Source: Anaeramoeba flamelloides
Taxonomy: Eukaryota; Metamonada; Anaeramoebidae
Reading direction: 5' to 3'
NCBI GenBank assembly: GCA_027625915.1
Contig: JANTQA010000023.1
Coordinates: 8,866,001-8,930,000, forward strand
DNA: 64,000 nucleotides
A model generated the notes under the pieces. It saw only the letters and a program-made list of their open reading frames with translations. It was not told where the DNA came from and searched no databases. Below are positions 21,776 to 34,168 of the stretch, one piece after another. Made by a program: the position numbers and the translations under genes. Each line of letters begins with the position of its first letter. Within the stretch, counting starts at the first letter, position 1.

Positions 21776-24700
21776 CTAATTTTTTCGCACTAATTGTTCC
21801 TCTTGCTTTGATGATAATTTAACATATTTTTCCAAACCTAATAATTTTAAAAATTTTGAAAATTTTAAAAATGTTATTTTGGTATTATCATTTTTCTGTA
21901 ATAAAAAAGTAAATTGCTGACACGAAATTATAAAAAAATAGGCGATCTCGAAACAATTAATTTGAATTAAAATCTCTAAAACTTTTTGAAACATTCCAAT
22001 TGATAATGAAAAATATATTGCCTCCCATTCTTGTTTTTTTTGTATTAAGTAATTGATATATTGTTCAAAGATTACAAAGCTATCATTTTCGTTCATATTT
22101 AATTTACAAATAGATAATGCTTCTTCCCATTTGTTTTGATTTATTAAGTATTTGCAAGCATTTTTATAATCACCAATCGAACAAAGAAGCTGAACACTTT
22201 CTTCTAGATTATTAGAATTAGCCAAGTTTAAACTAACCAATTTCAATGTCTTTTGGAATACAGTTTGGTTAATGGACGCAGAAACAACAATTGATTTTAA
22301 TAATTTTTCATAATAGCGATCATCGTTTTGCGGAGTAGATAATAGGATTTCCAAAGCTGCCTCCTTTTGGTTATATTTTAAAAAATCGTTTTCAACTCGA
22401 AGATAATTTACTTGGCTTTGATTTCTAAAATTGTCACGCATTGTGATTAAGTTATTATTTTCTTTTATTAATTCATCCTTTTGTCTTAGCAATTCATATT
22501 TTTTTGGCAATGATTCTTCTTTTATTTTCTGTTCCTTGATATTTTCTTTTTTCTTCTTATTACCATTACTATTTAAATATTTTTTTAATTTTTTCATTTT
22601 CTTTTCTTTTAGCGTTTCAAATTCTTCTTTTTCTTTTCCATTTTTATTGTTACTTGTGTTCTTACCTTCATTATCATTTTCCTCGTTCTTGTTTTTCTTT
22701 TTTTCTTCATCATTGGTAGACTTTTCATCATTGATAATCTTTTCACCATTGATAGTCTTTTCTTTCTTAATTGTAGATACTTTATTATTAATATTTTTTA
22801 ACTGAAACTTTTTCAAATAGAATCGAGTTAAATTCCAAAATTTGATTTCTTCTTCGTCATTAAAAAACTTAGCAGTCAAATAGCATCTATGAGGTATATC
22901 TGGGGAATTTTTAATTCCATTAATTAAATCTTTTGGTAATAACATAATTTCGCGGTATAAGAGTTGTTCTAATGATAAGGATTGCTTTTTAATTTCATTT
23001 TTTTGAATTTTTTTATCATTGATATTATTGTTTCTTTTGATATCTTTGTCTAAATTATCAATTCGTTGGATTGTTTTTTCATTTATTTCAATTTCTCCCT
23101 TACTAAAAACCTTTTTGACTAGCCCAATTGATTTCCAAGTTTTTTTGAGACTTGTTTCTGGTTCCAATTGTAGGAATTCTTTATTTTTATAATAACTTTG
23201 AAGTGATATTTCAATTTTTTTATATTGATCAATTTGTTCAGTAATGGAATTTTTCATTAGTGATAATATTTTCTGTTTTCCATCATGATCATCTTCTTTT
23301 TTATTATTATTTTCATTTTTTTTTAATTCTTTGCCCTTGCCCCCCTCTTGGTTCTTAATCGTTTCGTTTGAATTTTGATCAGTTTTTCTAATTTGATTTT
23401 TAAAAAGTGTGATTCCAGATTGGAAAATTATTTTTAAGGCCAAACTAAAATTCTTATCATATAATTGAGGGGAAAACGGGCGATTTTTAATATTCGATAA
23501 TTTTAAGGGAGAATTTATTGTATTTAATTTCAAATTTAAAATATGTAACGAGCCGTCCCGTGATAATAAAATGGGGGAAGTTTTATTAACAAAGTCAATA
23601 TCGGTAAACGTTTTTTTTTCAATGGCAGATTTAAAAGAGTTTGGGATTCCTTTTCTTTCTTCCTTATTATTGATACTAAGCTCAACATCACTTTTGCAAT
23701 CATACATCATTACAGATCCGTCAACAAAAAGGATTAATATAACATGAGTTTTTTTCATTGGTCTAAAAATAATTTTTTTGACCTTTCTCTGTGTATTATT
23801 TATTTTTAATTGTCTAATTTTTAATCTTTTTAAATTTAAATAATAAATTCTTCCGTCTTCAACTGCCATCGCTGCAGAATAAGATTTTGATACCATCGCA
23901 ACAATTTTTAAATTTAGTAAATTTAATTTTAAGGTTTTCTTTTTTTCTATAGAATGCTGCTTGATATAGAATTGGGTTAATTCTTGTCTACCGAATATTG
24001 AAAATAAAAAGCTATCAATTTTTTCTTCATTGGGATCAACATTTGAATTATGAATCCAACAAAAAGACCCCGTGGTGTTTGAACTGATATCCAATGCCTC
24101 GATTAAATTCATATTATATAAATCCCAGAGTTCACAAGTCCCCTTCTCAAATAATATTGCAAGATATCTTCGAGATTTTGTTAATTCAAATCTGCTAACT
24201 TGTACAGTTTCCATTTCCTTTGATCGTGGGAAATTTTGTTGATCGCCTGAATCAATATCTAAAAATTTGACAGTGTTCCTAAAGGTATTTGCAGTCGTAG
24301 GAACAGACGTTGAACATAAAATCAAATTCGGGGTGATCCACTCGATCTGTAAAACAGGCGATTTAAAGACCGAGTAAACTTTTTTTGATTCATTGTATTT
24401 TAAATCATAAATTTGGATTAATCCCCTTTCGGTGCCAACCGCTATTTTTGATCTTGCTCCCCGATTAAAGGGGCACACCGAAATACACTTTGGCTGTGTT
24501 CGTATCGGCTCATAAACACCAAATAGGCCAATTGGCATCGAATAAGATGTACCATTGTTTCTTTGTTCGTTTTGGTTATTTTCATTAAGAGCTAATTGAA
24601 AAGTTGATCTGTTTGATAAAATTTGTGGTGAAATGCTTGGACATGCCCACTCCCATCTAATTTCATTTATTATTGTTGTTTTAATTATTATTGTTGTTGT

Positions 24701-26490
24701 TGTTTTGGTTTTTGTTTTTGAAGAATAAATATTAATTAACAGATCTAAAAATTTTATGTATTTTATTTCGTTCAAGATGAATTTTGATGATAAATGTAAA
24801 ATTAGAATAATGTGGAATTTTTTAAACAAAAAAAATCCAATTGATAAAAATATCTTTATTTTAGTTTTTTTGTTGGAAAAAAAAAATAAACTATTTTTCA
24901 AAAATGTTGACTCAATTTATAATGTTACTGGAGGTTTTTTAGGGTTTTGTCCTTAATTCTTATCAAAATAAATTTTCAATTGAAAAAGATCAGAATCATT
25001 TTTACTAATTTTGTTAAATTTTTGTTTTCTAAAGTTTATTTTTTTTCTTTTTCTTTTTTTTTTTCTTTTCTTTTTCTTTTTATTGAAAATTTTTTTTTTT
25101 TCTTTTCTTTTTTTTCTTTATAAAGAAATCCAAGTGGAAAAAAAAAAGATCTTCGAAAAGACCAATAAACACTAAGAAAATTGAGACTATGTAGTGTCTT
25201 TTAAAATGAATTTATTCATTATCAGTAAAAAATCTTCTTGTTTACATTTTTTTATTGAAAGTTGAGCAGTTCATTTATAAAAAATTGGTAGTGTTAATTT
25301 CAACAATTGTGATTCACTTTTTTTTTTAGGTTTTGGATTTTATTTTATACTTTATAATTTTTGAAATTTCAACATTTATATGTTGTGCATTATTAAAAAG
25401 TGAATTATTTTTTTTTATTTTGAAGAGAGGAAATTAATTTCCACTTACAGCCGTTAGGTTTTCCAGAATTTAAAAGAATGGAGTAAAATCATAGATTTTG
25501 CTCAATTCTTTTGAATTCTGGAAAACCGCCGTTAGCTTTTCTTGAGTTTTCTGTTTATTTGTAAAATCAATAGATTTTTCGTTAGGTTTTTTTGCGTTAT
25601 CTATTTATTTGTGAATATCAATAGATTTTCGTTAGGTTTTTTTGAGTTCTCTATTTATTTAGAAAACCACAAAAAAACCTAGAACACTTCAGAAATAAAA
25701 TAGAAAACCTCAAAAAAACCTAGAATATTTCACAAATAAATAGAAAACTCAAAAAAACCTAACGAAAATCAATAGATTTTCCAAATAAAATAAAAAACCT
25801 CAAAAAAACCTAGAACACTTCACAAATAAAATAGAAAACCTCAAAAAAACCTAGAATACTTAACATATAAAACAGAAAACTTCAAGAAAAGCGCCGTTGG
25901 GTTTATTTCTTAAATTAAAAAAAAACAGCCGTTATCTTTTCCAGAATTTAAAAGAATTGAGTAAAATCTTTGATTGTTCACTATTCTTGTGAATTCTGGA
26001 AAAGCGCGGTTAGGTTTTCTTGAGTTTTAGAAATTAAAAGAAAATTTCTGAAATTTTCCTTTTTATTTCTCAAATTAAAAAAAAACTAACGAAACACAGG
26101 AGAAAAGTAATTTTCTCTCTTCAAAAATAACTAAATAAATAAAAAAAAAAAAAGAGTTTTTAATATTTCTATATATCAGATGTTTTCAAATTTGATTGTT
26201 GTCGTAAATATTTCTCAAAAATTCATCAATTTTTAGCAGTCTAATCTTGATATTTACAAACAAGAATCAAATTAATTGAGCAATTTTTTTTTCAATTTTT
26301 TTTATTAGGTTTTAATTTCAATTCAACTAGTAAAAAAATTATCAATATTGAATTTCAAAAATTTTTTTGTTATCTAGTTTCCTTCCAGTTTAATTGTTTT
26401 TAATATTATCTGAATTACTCTAATTTACAAATGTTAATCAAAAATGAAAACCCCTTTCAATAATTTTATGATTATTTATCCTCGTAAAGG

Positions 26491-26521
<31 letters not shown>

Positions 26522-29500
26522 ATGAGTTCCAATCTCTCCATTTTTCTTTCTTGGAAACCATCTCTATTTTTTAGCATGAATTTGCAAGATGAGTCTTAAA
26601 AAATTCTTTCAGATTTCTGTGATTTCTGTAATCTGTGGGATTAAAAATTCTTTCAGGATCTAGAAAATTTTACTTTAAAAAATTCCAATTTTTACAATTA
26701 CAAAACAATTTCAAGAATAAAACAAAGTATGAATTTGCTTGAATATTTTTTTGCTCCAGTTTTTCCAAAGCCATCTTGGGTTTTTATTGTAGATCAATGC
26801 TTTATACTAATATAGATTCTTAAAAAGTTTGAAATGAAAATAAGAAAGCTCATATTGAAAAATCAGATTCTTATATGGGCTCATCTTAAAGAATTTTTTC
26901 TGATATTGAAAAAAAAAAATATTCAGAACCCAAAATTGCTTTAAATATCGAAAATTCATTCAGAAACCAACTTGAAAATTACTTATACAATTACAAAAAA
27001 AAATTGATTTTGTCACAAGGTTATGTTTCAGATGAATCCATTTACAAAATTGTTATTTTTCAATATTAGCTTTCTTATTTTCATTTCAAACTTTTTAAGA
27101 ATCTAAACTAAATTTCAAAAAATTGGACACAGTTTAAACAGTTGAAAAAATAACGATACTACACTTTAAATTGAATTTGGAAATAATTTTGATTTTACAA
27201 ACTATTTCATTTTTTGTCTTTTTTGTTTTGTTTTCATTTCCTTTTTTCCAGTTACCTAATCTGTTTCGTTACTGTTATTTGAAATTTAAATGGGATGAAA
27301 TTTCAGTTGATTATTATTTATTTAATACAGGACTCTTTCTTTTGATTTCGCATTCAATAGTAAATACAAAACCTGTCATCAAACCGAAATAAAAAGTACC
27401 AAACAAATAAGGTGAGATCACAAATTACAATCTCTTTATTTGAAAGCTGTTCTTTTGTTTAAAAAAAATACAAAGGGAAGATGAAGTGAAATTTTTTTCC
27501 CATTTATTAGTCAAATACCAGTAGATCTGGAAATTTTTTTCGATGGTTCATAGAAGGCTAGTGTTGAGTTTGTTAAATAGAAAAAGCACACACAATTAGT
27601 AGATGGTATCTCATCATTTGATCTATCAACAATTGTTGGTAAAATTTCAACAAATTTTACAAATACAAATTTTTTGTTCTCGCTCATTTCATCATTTTGG
27701 ACACACCAATTTTTTTTTTTTTAGATTTATTTTTTTTTTCTTTTGTTTGAAAAAAAATGATTGCTTATAAAAAACATTAATACTGGGTTACTTTTATGTA
27801 GTTTTATATTACGTTTGGAAAAATATAATAAATTGAGTTTTTTTTTTTGCTTATTTTTGATTTCGGGTGTGTCCAAATTTTTGGATGGGGTTTATATTAG
27901 GATCAAGCATTGATCTTGAAAAAAAATTATGGGTTCTTTTTTTTTTTTAATTTTTTAGGGCCGCGATTGAATCATGACCTATTGCCCTTGTATGGAAGCA
28001 GTTATTTAAGAACTTAGTCGTCGGTTTGTATATGTATTTGTAATTAATGTTAGCTAGTAGAGCATAAGTGTTTTTCTCTTTTGTTATTTGGTTTATTATT
28101 TTTATAATTTTCTTTTTCATTTTTTCATTGTTTTCTAGTGTTTTCTTGTTTTGAGTTTTCGTAAATTTGAGGTATTCTAGTCCGACTAAGTCTTTTAACC
28201 ACTCTAATCTCGCTTCATTATAGGTCGGGCATTCCCATAACGTGTGAGGTATATCTTCGATTAATGTATCACAGAACAAACATTTATCTGTTTTGAATCT
28301 GTTAAACATATAGTTAAATCTGTGTAAACTATTACTGAATACTCTAAATTTTAAATTATGGAGTTCTTGGAACAGCTGTAAGAAAGGGATTGTTGCAACA
28401 AAAAAAAATTGATTTGGAACCAAATTTTTGGAAAGAGTTTAGAATCGTTGTGAATTCTACTTTTGAATTCTCTCACTATTTAATTTAACATTCATCCAAA
28501 GTTGTTCAAAATTATAATAAAAATGAAAAATACAAAATCAATATAACTTACATTACGCCATATTCTGATATAAAGTATAAATAGTCTCGTTTATTTTTCG
28601 ATTTGAGACAAAAATTAATTTTCTGGGTAGGTGTGACTTTGGGGCTTCTTGAAATTAGATAATGGTCCATAAAGCCTAGCATTTGTAATTGTAATTTCTT
28701 TTCTTGAATTTGGAAAGACCATAAGCTTAAGCTAGCGTCTTGATGTAAAATATAAAAAAAAGAGTCGTCTGATTTTGAAAAGACGATCTTCCAGAATGGG
28801 GGTTTGTTTGTAACAGCACGGTAGTCTACAATTTGGGACAACTGGTTATCAAAAATAAAGAGCTCGCGAAAAAATAAAAAGAAAGTAAATTTAGAGTTAT
28901 GAGGATAATAGAGTATTTGCCTCACCTCTGTTAGTTTAATTTTTGATGACAAGGAACTGATTTTGAAATAACTTTTTGGCAGTTTAATCGGGTTTTCAAA
29001 ATCGAGACTTGATATTTTGTAAATGTATTGCGGATGTGCAGCAACAATCAGTGAATTTCTTTTCGGATCCAGATCAATTGAAACAACTTCAACATCGAAA
29101 TCAGACTCCCACATTAATTTTGGTTTGTCTTTGAGCATTTCTCCGATAAACCATAGCCGTAGAATGCCAGGTGAATGGTAAATTAATAAATATTCATATT
29201 TTTTTTTTCTTGTTGTATCAGAAGAATTCGAGATCCACCAAAAATTCTTGATCGCGTAAGGTTGTGCATTCTTTTTTTTTGTTTTTTTTGGGCTTTGGAT
29301 TGAATTTGTTTGTACTTTTTTTGTTTTTTTTTTTTTCCTTTTCATTGTTTCCTTGGTTTCAACATTGCTTTCGTTCGTAGTTCGTTTACGATAGCTTGGC
29401 GCCCGTAAAACAGACAAAACAGATCCAGTGGCCACAGACCAAACAACAGCAACACCCTCGCTGTCACCAGAAACTAACGTCAAGCAATAGGGTGTCTCCA

Positions 29501-29714
29501 AATTGTTGTTAATGTTTGTTGGGTTGAATTTTACTGCAGTTACCGAGGATTTGTGGTAAGACATGGCTTGGATAATTTGAAGGTTTTCCAGTTCTTGAAT
29601 AACGACGTTCGATTGGCTCCCATATGCCAGCAAATTATAATTAAGATCTAGAGAATTTTTGTTTTTGTTATTTCTTGCTCCTACTATTGTTTTAGGAGTT
29701 ATTAAACTTTTCAT
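21776..29714 (-). CDS. WDR11: WDR11 homologue, two exons
   Basis: Exon 1 is 29714-28552 and exon 2 is 24656-21776. The intron (28551-24657, 3895 bp) begins GTAAGT and ends TTAG, and the reading phase joins exactly (AT+A, Ile). The protein is 1347 aa; human WDR11 is 1224. Exon 1 carries the N-terminal beta-propeller: NLLAYGSQSNVVIQELENL, SYHKSSVTAVKFNP, YCLTLVSGDSEGVAVVWSVA. Exon 2 starts WEWACPSI and has the second propeller (IAVGTERGLIQIYDL, VLQIEWITPNLILCSTS, RRYLAILFEKGTCELWDLYN). It then has a Lys/Asn-rich insert at about residues 1000-1130 and the alpha-helical tail with YYEKLLKSIVVSAS, TLKLVSLNLANSNNLEESVQ and LLCSIGDYKNACKYL, which matches the WDR11 C-terminus. In animals WDR11 works with FAM91A1 to capture endosome-derived vesicles at the trans-Golgi. 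The 80-odd codons open upstream of exon 2 are intron, not protein. Confidence 0.93.
25440..26095. repeat. hairpin-module repeat, locus 2 (richest array)
   Basis: It is built from repeated modules. Module A is a near-perfect palindrome of about 58 bp (CCAGAATTTAAAAGAATG, GAGTAAAATC, then TTGCTCAATTCTTTTGAATT and CTGG) at about 25460-25525 and again at 25942-26003, each flanked by GCCGTTAGGTTTT-like and AAAACCGCCGTTAG-like arms. Module B is AATCAATAGATTTTCGTTAG with TTTTTTTGAGTTCTCTATTT, present in both orientations. Module C is CCTAGAACACTTCACAAATA, repeated about four times at 25678-25860. There is no coding content. Confidence 0.8.
26489..26519 (+). repeat. poly-A tract of about 30
   Basis: An uninterrupted A run inside the WDR11 intron. 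It could be a retrotransposition tail, but no element body is recognisable beside it. Confidence 0.6.
26813..27105. mobile_element. 293-bp MITE with nearly perfect 51-bp TIRs
   Basis: TAGATTCTTAAAAAGTTTGA at 26813 and the following 31 bp are mirrored at the right end (ending 27105) with one mismatch. The interior is shared in part with the MITE at 21111-21479. High TIR identity suggests a fairly recent insertion or strong folding. Confidence 0.8.
27110..27890. mobile_element. R3 TIR element without the foldback
   Basis: The left end AATTTCAAAAAATTGGACAC and right end CCATCCAAAAATTTGGACAC (minus strand) are inverted. Shared interior with 11421-12786 includes TTTGGAAATAATTTTG, TTTTCATTTCCTTTTTTCC, CTAATCTGTTTCGTTA and TTTTTTTCGATGGTTCATAG. 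It carries about 240 bp (27275-27525) that the 11421 copy lacks. It serves as the site without insertion for the foldback at 11755-12570. Confidence 0.7.
27947..28423 (-). mobile_element. LINE 3' end with open zf-RVT tail
   Basis: A 158-codon open frame carries FRVFSNSLHRFNYMFNRF then CLFCDTLIEDIPHTLWECP and YNEARLEWLKDL. This is the Cys-x2-Cys...His-x3-Trp-x-Cys arrangement of the zf-RVT tail downstream of non-LTR reverse transcriptases. The catalytic domain is absent, so the copy is 5'-truncated, as LINE copies usually are. The frame is still open, which makes it the youngest LINE piece in the window. It lies in the WDR11 intron, same strand as the gene. Confidence 0.75.
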
Positions 29715-30334
29715 TCCTTTTAAGAATTAATTTTTTTTCTAAATAGAAGAAAAGGAAAAAATGTTCTATATTTGATAAAGCTAACATAGTATTTTACTTG
29801 AGAGTTTTTTAGAAGAGTTTGTAAGGAAAATAGATTCAAAAATTATACTTTATCATTAGTTTTTTTTCCAACAATCCAGCTTTTGAAATCTTTTCTTGAT
29901 GTAAAACATGAGATTAAAGACTGACTCCGTCCTCAGTCATAGAAACCAAGAAACGAAGTAGAGTATCAAATGAACACTCTACACATTTTGAAAAAAGTAG
30001 TCAATGTATTTTGGATTTTTTTAATTACACTTTAGGTGAGATTGTTTTATTCTGCCCATTTTTCATTTTCTTAGAAAAGTTACAGTTTTTAAATAGACAT
30101 TAAAAGTTTGTTCTTTGAAAGCCTGATCTTGAGAAAATTGCCTGTTTAAAGTTTTATTGTCTTAAATGAGACACAATAAGAGGATTGTGAGCAAAAGTTA
30201 ATAATTTTGGCTCCCACAAACTTTCACTTCATTTTTGTTTATTACTTTCCTTTTTTAATTATTGTTCAAAAGGAAACACTAATTCCATCTCAAAAATCTT
30301 TTGAAAAGTCTGAAAATGGTACACCAATATATAC
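29715..30334. other. spacer upstream of WDR11
   Basis: AT-rich 5' flank of WDR11 with no gene seen. Confidence 0.45.
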
Positions 30335-30560
30335 TATTTGTTACACAATTAATGGAACAAAATTTTCGTTCAACTTTCCAAAAATAAGGTTTTAAAATCA
30401 GTAAAATTTCAAATTTTTAATGATAAAATCATCCACAATAAATAATTTACCTTTTAGAATTGGGAACTTTGATGGTTTTTTATAATTCTTGGAATGTGAT
30501 TATTTTGGAAAGCTGACAGAAAATTGTGATCTTTTTATTTTACAATTAATAGGATTATAA
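30335..30560. mobile_element. short MITE (R8), about 220 bp
   Basis: The left arm (CAATTAATGGAACAAAATTT, then CGTTCAACTTTCCAAAAAT) is mirrored by the right arm (TTTTGGAAAGCTGACAGAAA, ending TTTTACAATTAATAGG). The same end sequence, GGCTTTCCAAAA, recurs at 45770 and 63912. Confidence 0.55.
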
Positions 30561-32023
30561 ATTTTTTACCAAAATATTTTGACATAGTATTTGGATTTTT
30601 TGTTCTACTGGGAATTCTTATTTTTCAAAAATTTTTATTTTATAATATCAATACATATATTTGGCAAAATAAATTTAGATTATTATTATCTAAGACTTGA
30701 AGCAACAAATTTAAATAAAAAAAAAAAAAAAGTGAAACTAAAATCCTAAATAATTTATAGAGAAGTTTTTGAATTGTAATATCTTTTTCTAATTGTATAA
30801 ATATTTATCAATTCTTCAAAAAAATGAATTCCCTGTGTTTTTGGAATTTCTAGGTTTTCCATTTGGGATTTCAGAGAATTGATTAAATAAACTCATAGTT
30901 TTTTTATTTATTTATTTTTATTATTATTAAAATAACCACTATTTTAGATTTAGGAGTTGAAATGAATGAATAAATAAATTTTTTGTTATTTTATTTTTTT
31001 TTTTTTTTACAATAATTAAAATAACATATCTTTTGAAAGATCAAAAACCCAGGGAGAAGAGAGAGGTTAGACAAAAAAAAAAAGAAAGAATATGGATTAA
31101 TAGGTCTTTTTTGAAATAGAATTTCTTATGAGAAGCTGTTTTTTTTGTTGTTTTTAATTGGTGTTTATTAAAAAAATAAAAATGGTTGAATAATTTTTTT
31201 GAATTTTCTATGTTGGTATATATAAAAATTCACTTATATTATAAAAAAAGTATCAATGTTGTTAAGAGGGTGAGGTATTGTAGATATTTATATTAATACC
31301 TTTAATAGTGTTATGTAGAGAGTGTACTAAACTTATTCCAATTCATCTAATTTTTGGATTATGAAAGTATTTTTTTCAAATTCAGAATTCTTTAAATATT
31401 TTTCATTAATTTTTAAATGGGAATTAAATTATATGTGATCTTTTTTTTTATTTGTTTAAGTTTACTTTAATAAGATAAAAAGAGTGTTGATGTTATCCCT
31501 CCAATGTTTTTCCATGTGATTTTTTTCAAAAAGATTTTTTTACCACGATTTTTTTTCTTATATCCCACCAGGTTATTATTTTGAGTTTTTAGAGTTTGTT
31601 TATTCACAGTTAATAATTAATTTTGGTATTTGTTTACTTTTCCAAAATCCTTTTTTCTTGGACTATACCTTTTCTTATTTCATTGATTTTGTATAAAGAT
31701 TTATTTTAGTAAATCTTTTTGTTTGGTAATCTATTTGCTTCCAAAGGTTATTATTTTATTTATAACATGGTGGACTTGTAAAAATGTAATTTTTAATATC
31801 TGAAAATTTTATTATCTCTTAAATTTGATTTTTTTTTATTTAATATTTTCTTTTTATAAAAAATATAGTTTTTTTTCACTTATAATTGATGTAAAACGTA
31901 ACACACTATAAATATCAAAATATCACAAAATATATCTTTTTTTCGTAAAGAAAATTTTACAATCAATAAAACACCTAAAAAGTAAAAACGGCTCTTTATT
32001 TTTTTTTTTTTTTTTGATTATTT
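30561..32023. other. AT-rich spacer, no gene seen
   Basis: Low-complexity AT sequence with homopolymer runs; no supported feature. Confidence 0.5.
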
Positions 32024-32848
32024 TGAAGTTTGGGGGGCTAATTGGGTGTTTGAAATATTCCCGAAAATCGAAAATACCCGAAAATATTTTAACCACATAA
32101 AAACACATTATGGGCAACCTCTAAGATTACCTAGTGCCAATATACTCATTTTAATGGTAAAATAACAATTTTACTTTCAGACAAAATATTTTTTTTTTGA
32201 TTTTCTACTTTGAGCCATCTAAAGAGTTTTTGGTACCTTTTGAGTATATTTGTGTAATTGTTGGAACTTATTAAGGTAAGTGTATATTTATGCCATGATA
32301 TTGGCTGATGTTGTGTTGTTTTAGGTTTGGCATTGTGTATGCTTATATGTTTTCGTTAAACCAGTTTCTTTTATGGAATGGGAAGTTAGAATAATCTATG
32401 ACTTGGGCCACCTTGTGTAGGGTATGAGTATGTATTGTACGGTTAAATACAATTTGGTTATTTTTGGATTCCTTTAAGGTATTATAAAATTATGAATAAT
32501 AATAGACAATTAGAAATTTTCTTTACAAGTACATTCTCTCATATTTAGTCAATACCATTCCGAAATGATCAGAAATGTTACATTCATCTAAGATATCAAG
32601 TCCTTTCACACAAAATGGGTTGGATACCATTCCCAAAAATTTATATTTTTTGAATTATGATATTTTCAGACCAAAAATTTTTTTCTACAATAAAATTCTA
32701 AATATACCTTTAGTTTGAGTATACCGGTAACCTGGTTTCTTAGAAGTTGTTCATAAAGTGTGTTTTCTTTGGATAAAAAATTTTCGAGTATTTTCGATTT
32801 TCTGGTATTTTCGGGAATATTTGAAAGATTCGAGCTAATTTCTTCAAA
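32024..32848. mobile_element. 825-bp TIR element (R7)
   Basis: The ends are imperfect inverted repeats of about 65-75 bp with the core TTTGAAATATTCCCGAAAAT and CGAAAATACCCGAAAAT on the left, answered on the right by ATTTTCGATTTTCTGGTATT and TTTCGGGAATATTTGAAAGA. The middle is non-coding. Only one copy is seen in the window. Confidence 0.65.
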
Positions 32849-32914
32849 GTCTTGTTAGTTTTTTTTTATATTATGTTTTGATAGAATTTTAATAGATTCA
32901 TTGAACAAAACAAG

Positions 32915-33385
32915 AGTTCAAAAAAACACCATTATATTTTCCATAATTTAAAAGAATTGAACAAATCCATAATTTGACCCAATTATTTTGAATTATAGAA
33001 AAACGCTATTATTTTTTTTTTAAATTTTAAATTTAAAAGAAAATTTTAAATATTTTCTTTTTATGACATAAATTAAAAAAAAACCGCCGTTATATTTTCT
33101 TCAATTTTCAGATTATTTGGAAAATCAATAGATTTTCGTTAGGTTTTTTTTAATTTTTGAAATAAACCGAAATTTTATTAAAATATTCTGTTTATTTCAA
33201 AAAGTAAAAACAACCTAGAACACTCCACAAACAAAAACACGAATTAAAAAATATACTCGATAGATTTTCTTGAATTCAAAAGAATTGAGTTAAATCTTTC
33301 AATTTTACTATATTCTTTTGAACACGGAAAAATCTAGGTACTTACAGTACTCTACGACATTCTATGAAACTTCCCTAATTTCTAA
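32915..33385. repeat. hairpin-module repeat, locus 3
   Basis: Two degenerate copies of module A (about 32935-33005 and 33275-33330), module B (AATCAATAGATTTTCGTTAG at about 33123) and module C (CCTAGAACACTCCACAAAC) are present. It ends with the terminal piece CAGTACTCTACGACATTCTA at about 33337-33356. It is followed by CCCTAATTTCTAAAATTTTG, which also follows the locus near 37431. Confidence 0.6.
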
Positions 33386-34030
33386 AATTTTGTTTATTAA
33401 TTTCAATAAAGAGTCATAATTTGTTTTATAATTAACAATGTGTATTAAAAATAATGAATCTTTATTTCCTATAATATCAATTTTATTGCATTTTTGTAAA
33501 CTAAATCAAGAAAAATGGCAAAATAATAATTTTTTAGATATAATTATAATGTTTATTTCTTGATGAAAGATCTTAGCTAGTCTATTCAATAGTAATTTAG
33601 AGTAAAAAAATAATTATTAAATTTATTTTTTTTTATTTTTAATAACTATTTTAGTTCCTTGAACAGTTCCTAAATTTTCAAAAATGGATTGGGAAAAGAT
33701 ATTTTTGAAACTATGAGTTCCCTCTAGATTTTTAATAACTAGTTCTTAATTTTTTTTTTATAAATGGAATTTTAAATTTGTTTTTCTTAATGTAACTCAA
33801 ACAATTTTAGATATCGTGACTAGAAAAAAAAATAACTTTGAAAATGTATTTTAATCTTGAAAGTTTCAATTTATCTAGTTTTATTAGCAAATTTCAAAAC
33901 TATTCTTTAAAAATTTGAAATTCCTCTTGCTAATAAAGATTAAAAATAAAAAAAACTAAAAAGAAAATTTTTTTTAAATTTTTCAAATTTTATTTTTTAT
34001 GTTAACTGTAATAACTTATTTCCAATCATA
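33386..34030. other. AT-rich spacer, no gene seen
   Basis: No supported feature. Confidence 0.45.
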
Positions 34031-34168
34031 CAATAACACATGCTATCTGATTTGGAATTCCGTATTATCCAATATATTTTTCTTTCTGTGTAATATTATA
34101 ATATAAGCCACCAAGAAAAATATATTGGATAATTTTTTCATCCTCATTCAAACAGCATGTGTTATTTT
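34031..34168. repeat. 138-bp palindrome beside the unassigned gene
   Basis: AATAACACATGCT at the left pairs with AGCATGTGTTATT at the right, and TATCCAATATATTTTTC pairs with GAAAAATATATTGGATA nearer the centre. The middle of each arm is mismatched. It is probably a tiny MITE; a 3'-end role for the gene on its right is less likely. Confidence 0.6.

Larger units (their letters stand above)
24657..28551 (-). other. 3.9-kb WDR11 intron filled with repeats
   Basis: The donor GTAAGT (28551-28546) and acceptor ATTAG (ending 24657) leave phase 2 on both sides. From the gene's point of view the intron contains a LINE 3' end in the same orientation, two TIR elements, an A30 tract, a hairpin-module array and a TIR-poor AT-rich part. 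Confidence 0.85.

Noticed and set aside
22431-22805. Plus-strand Ser/Phe-rich frame inside WDR11
   Set aside because: It is the reverse of the Lys/Asn/Glu-rich insert of WDR11.
24657-24901. N-terminal 80 codons that appear to precede WDR11 exon 2 (KNSLFFFSNKKTKIK and on)
   Set aside because: They lie in the intron by the phase-matched splice sites, are Lys/Ile/Thr-rich, and have no counterpart in WDR11.
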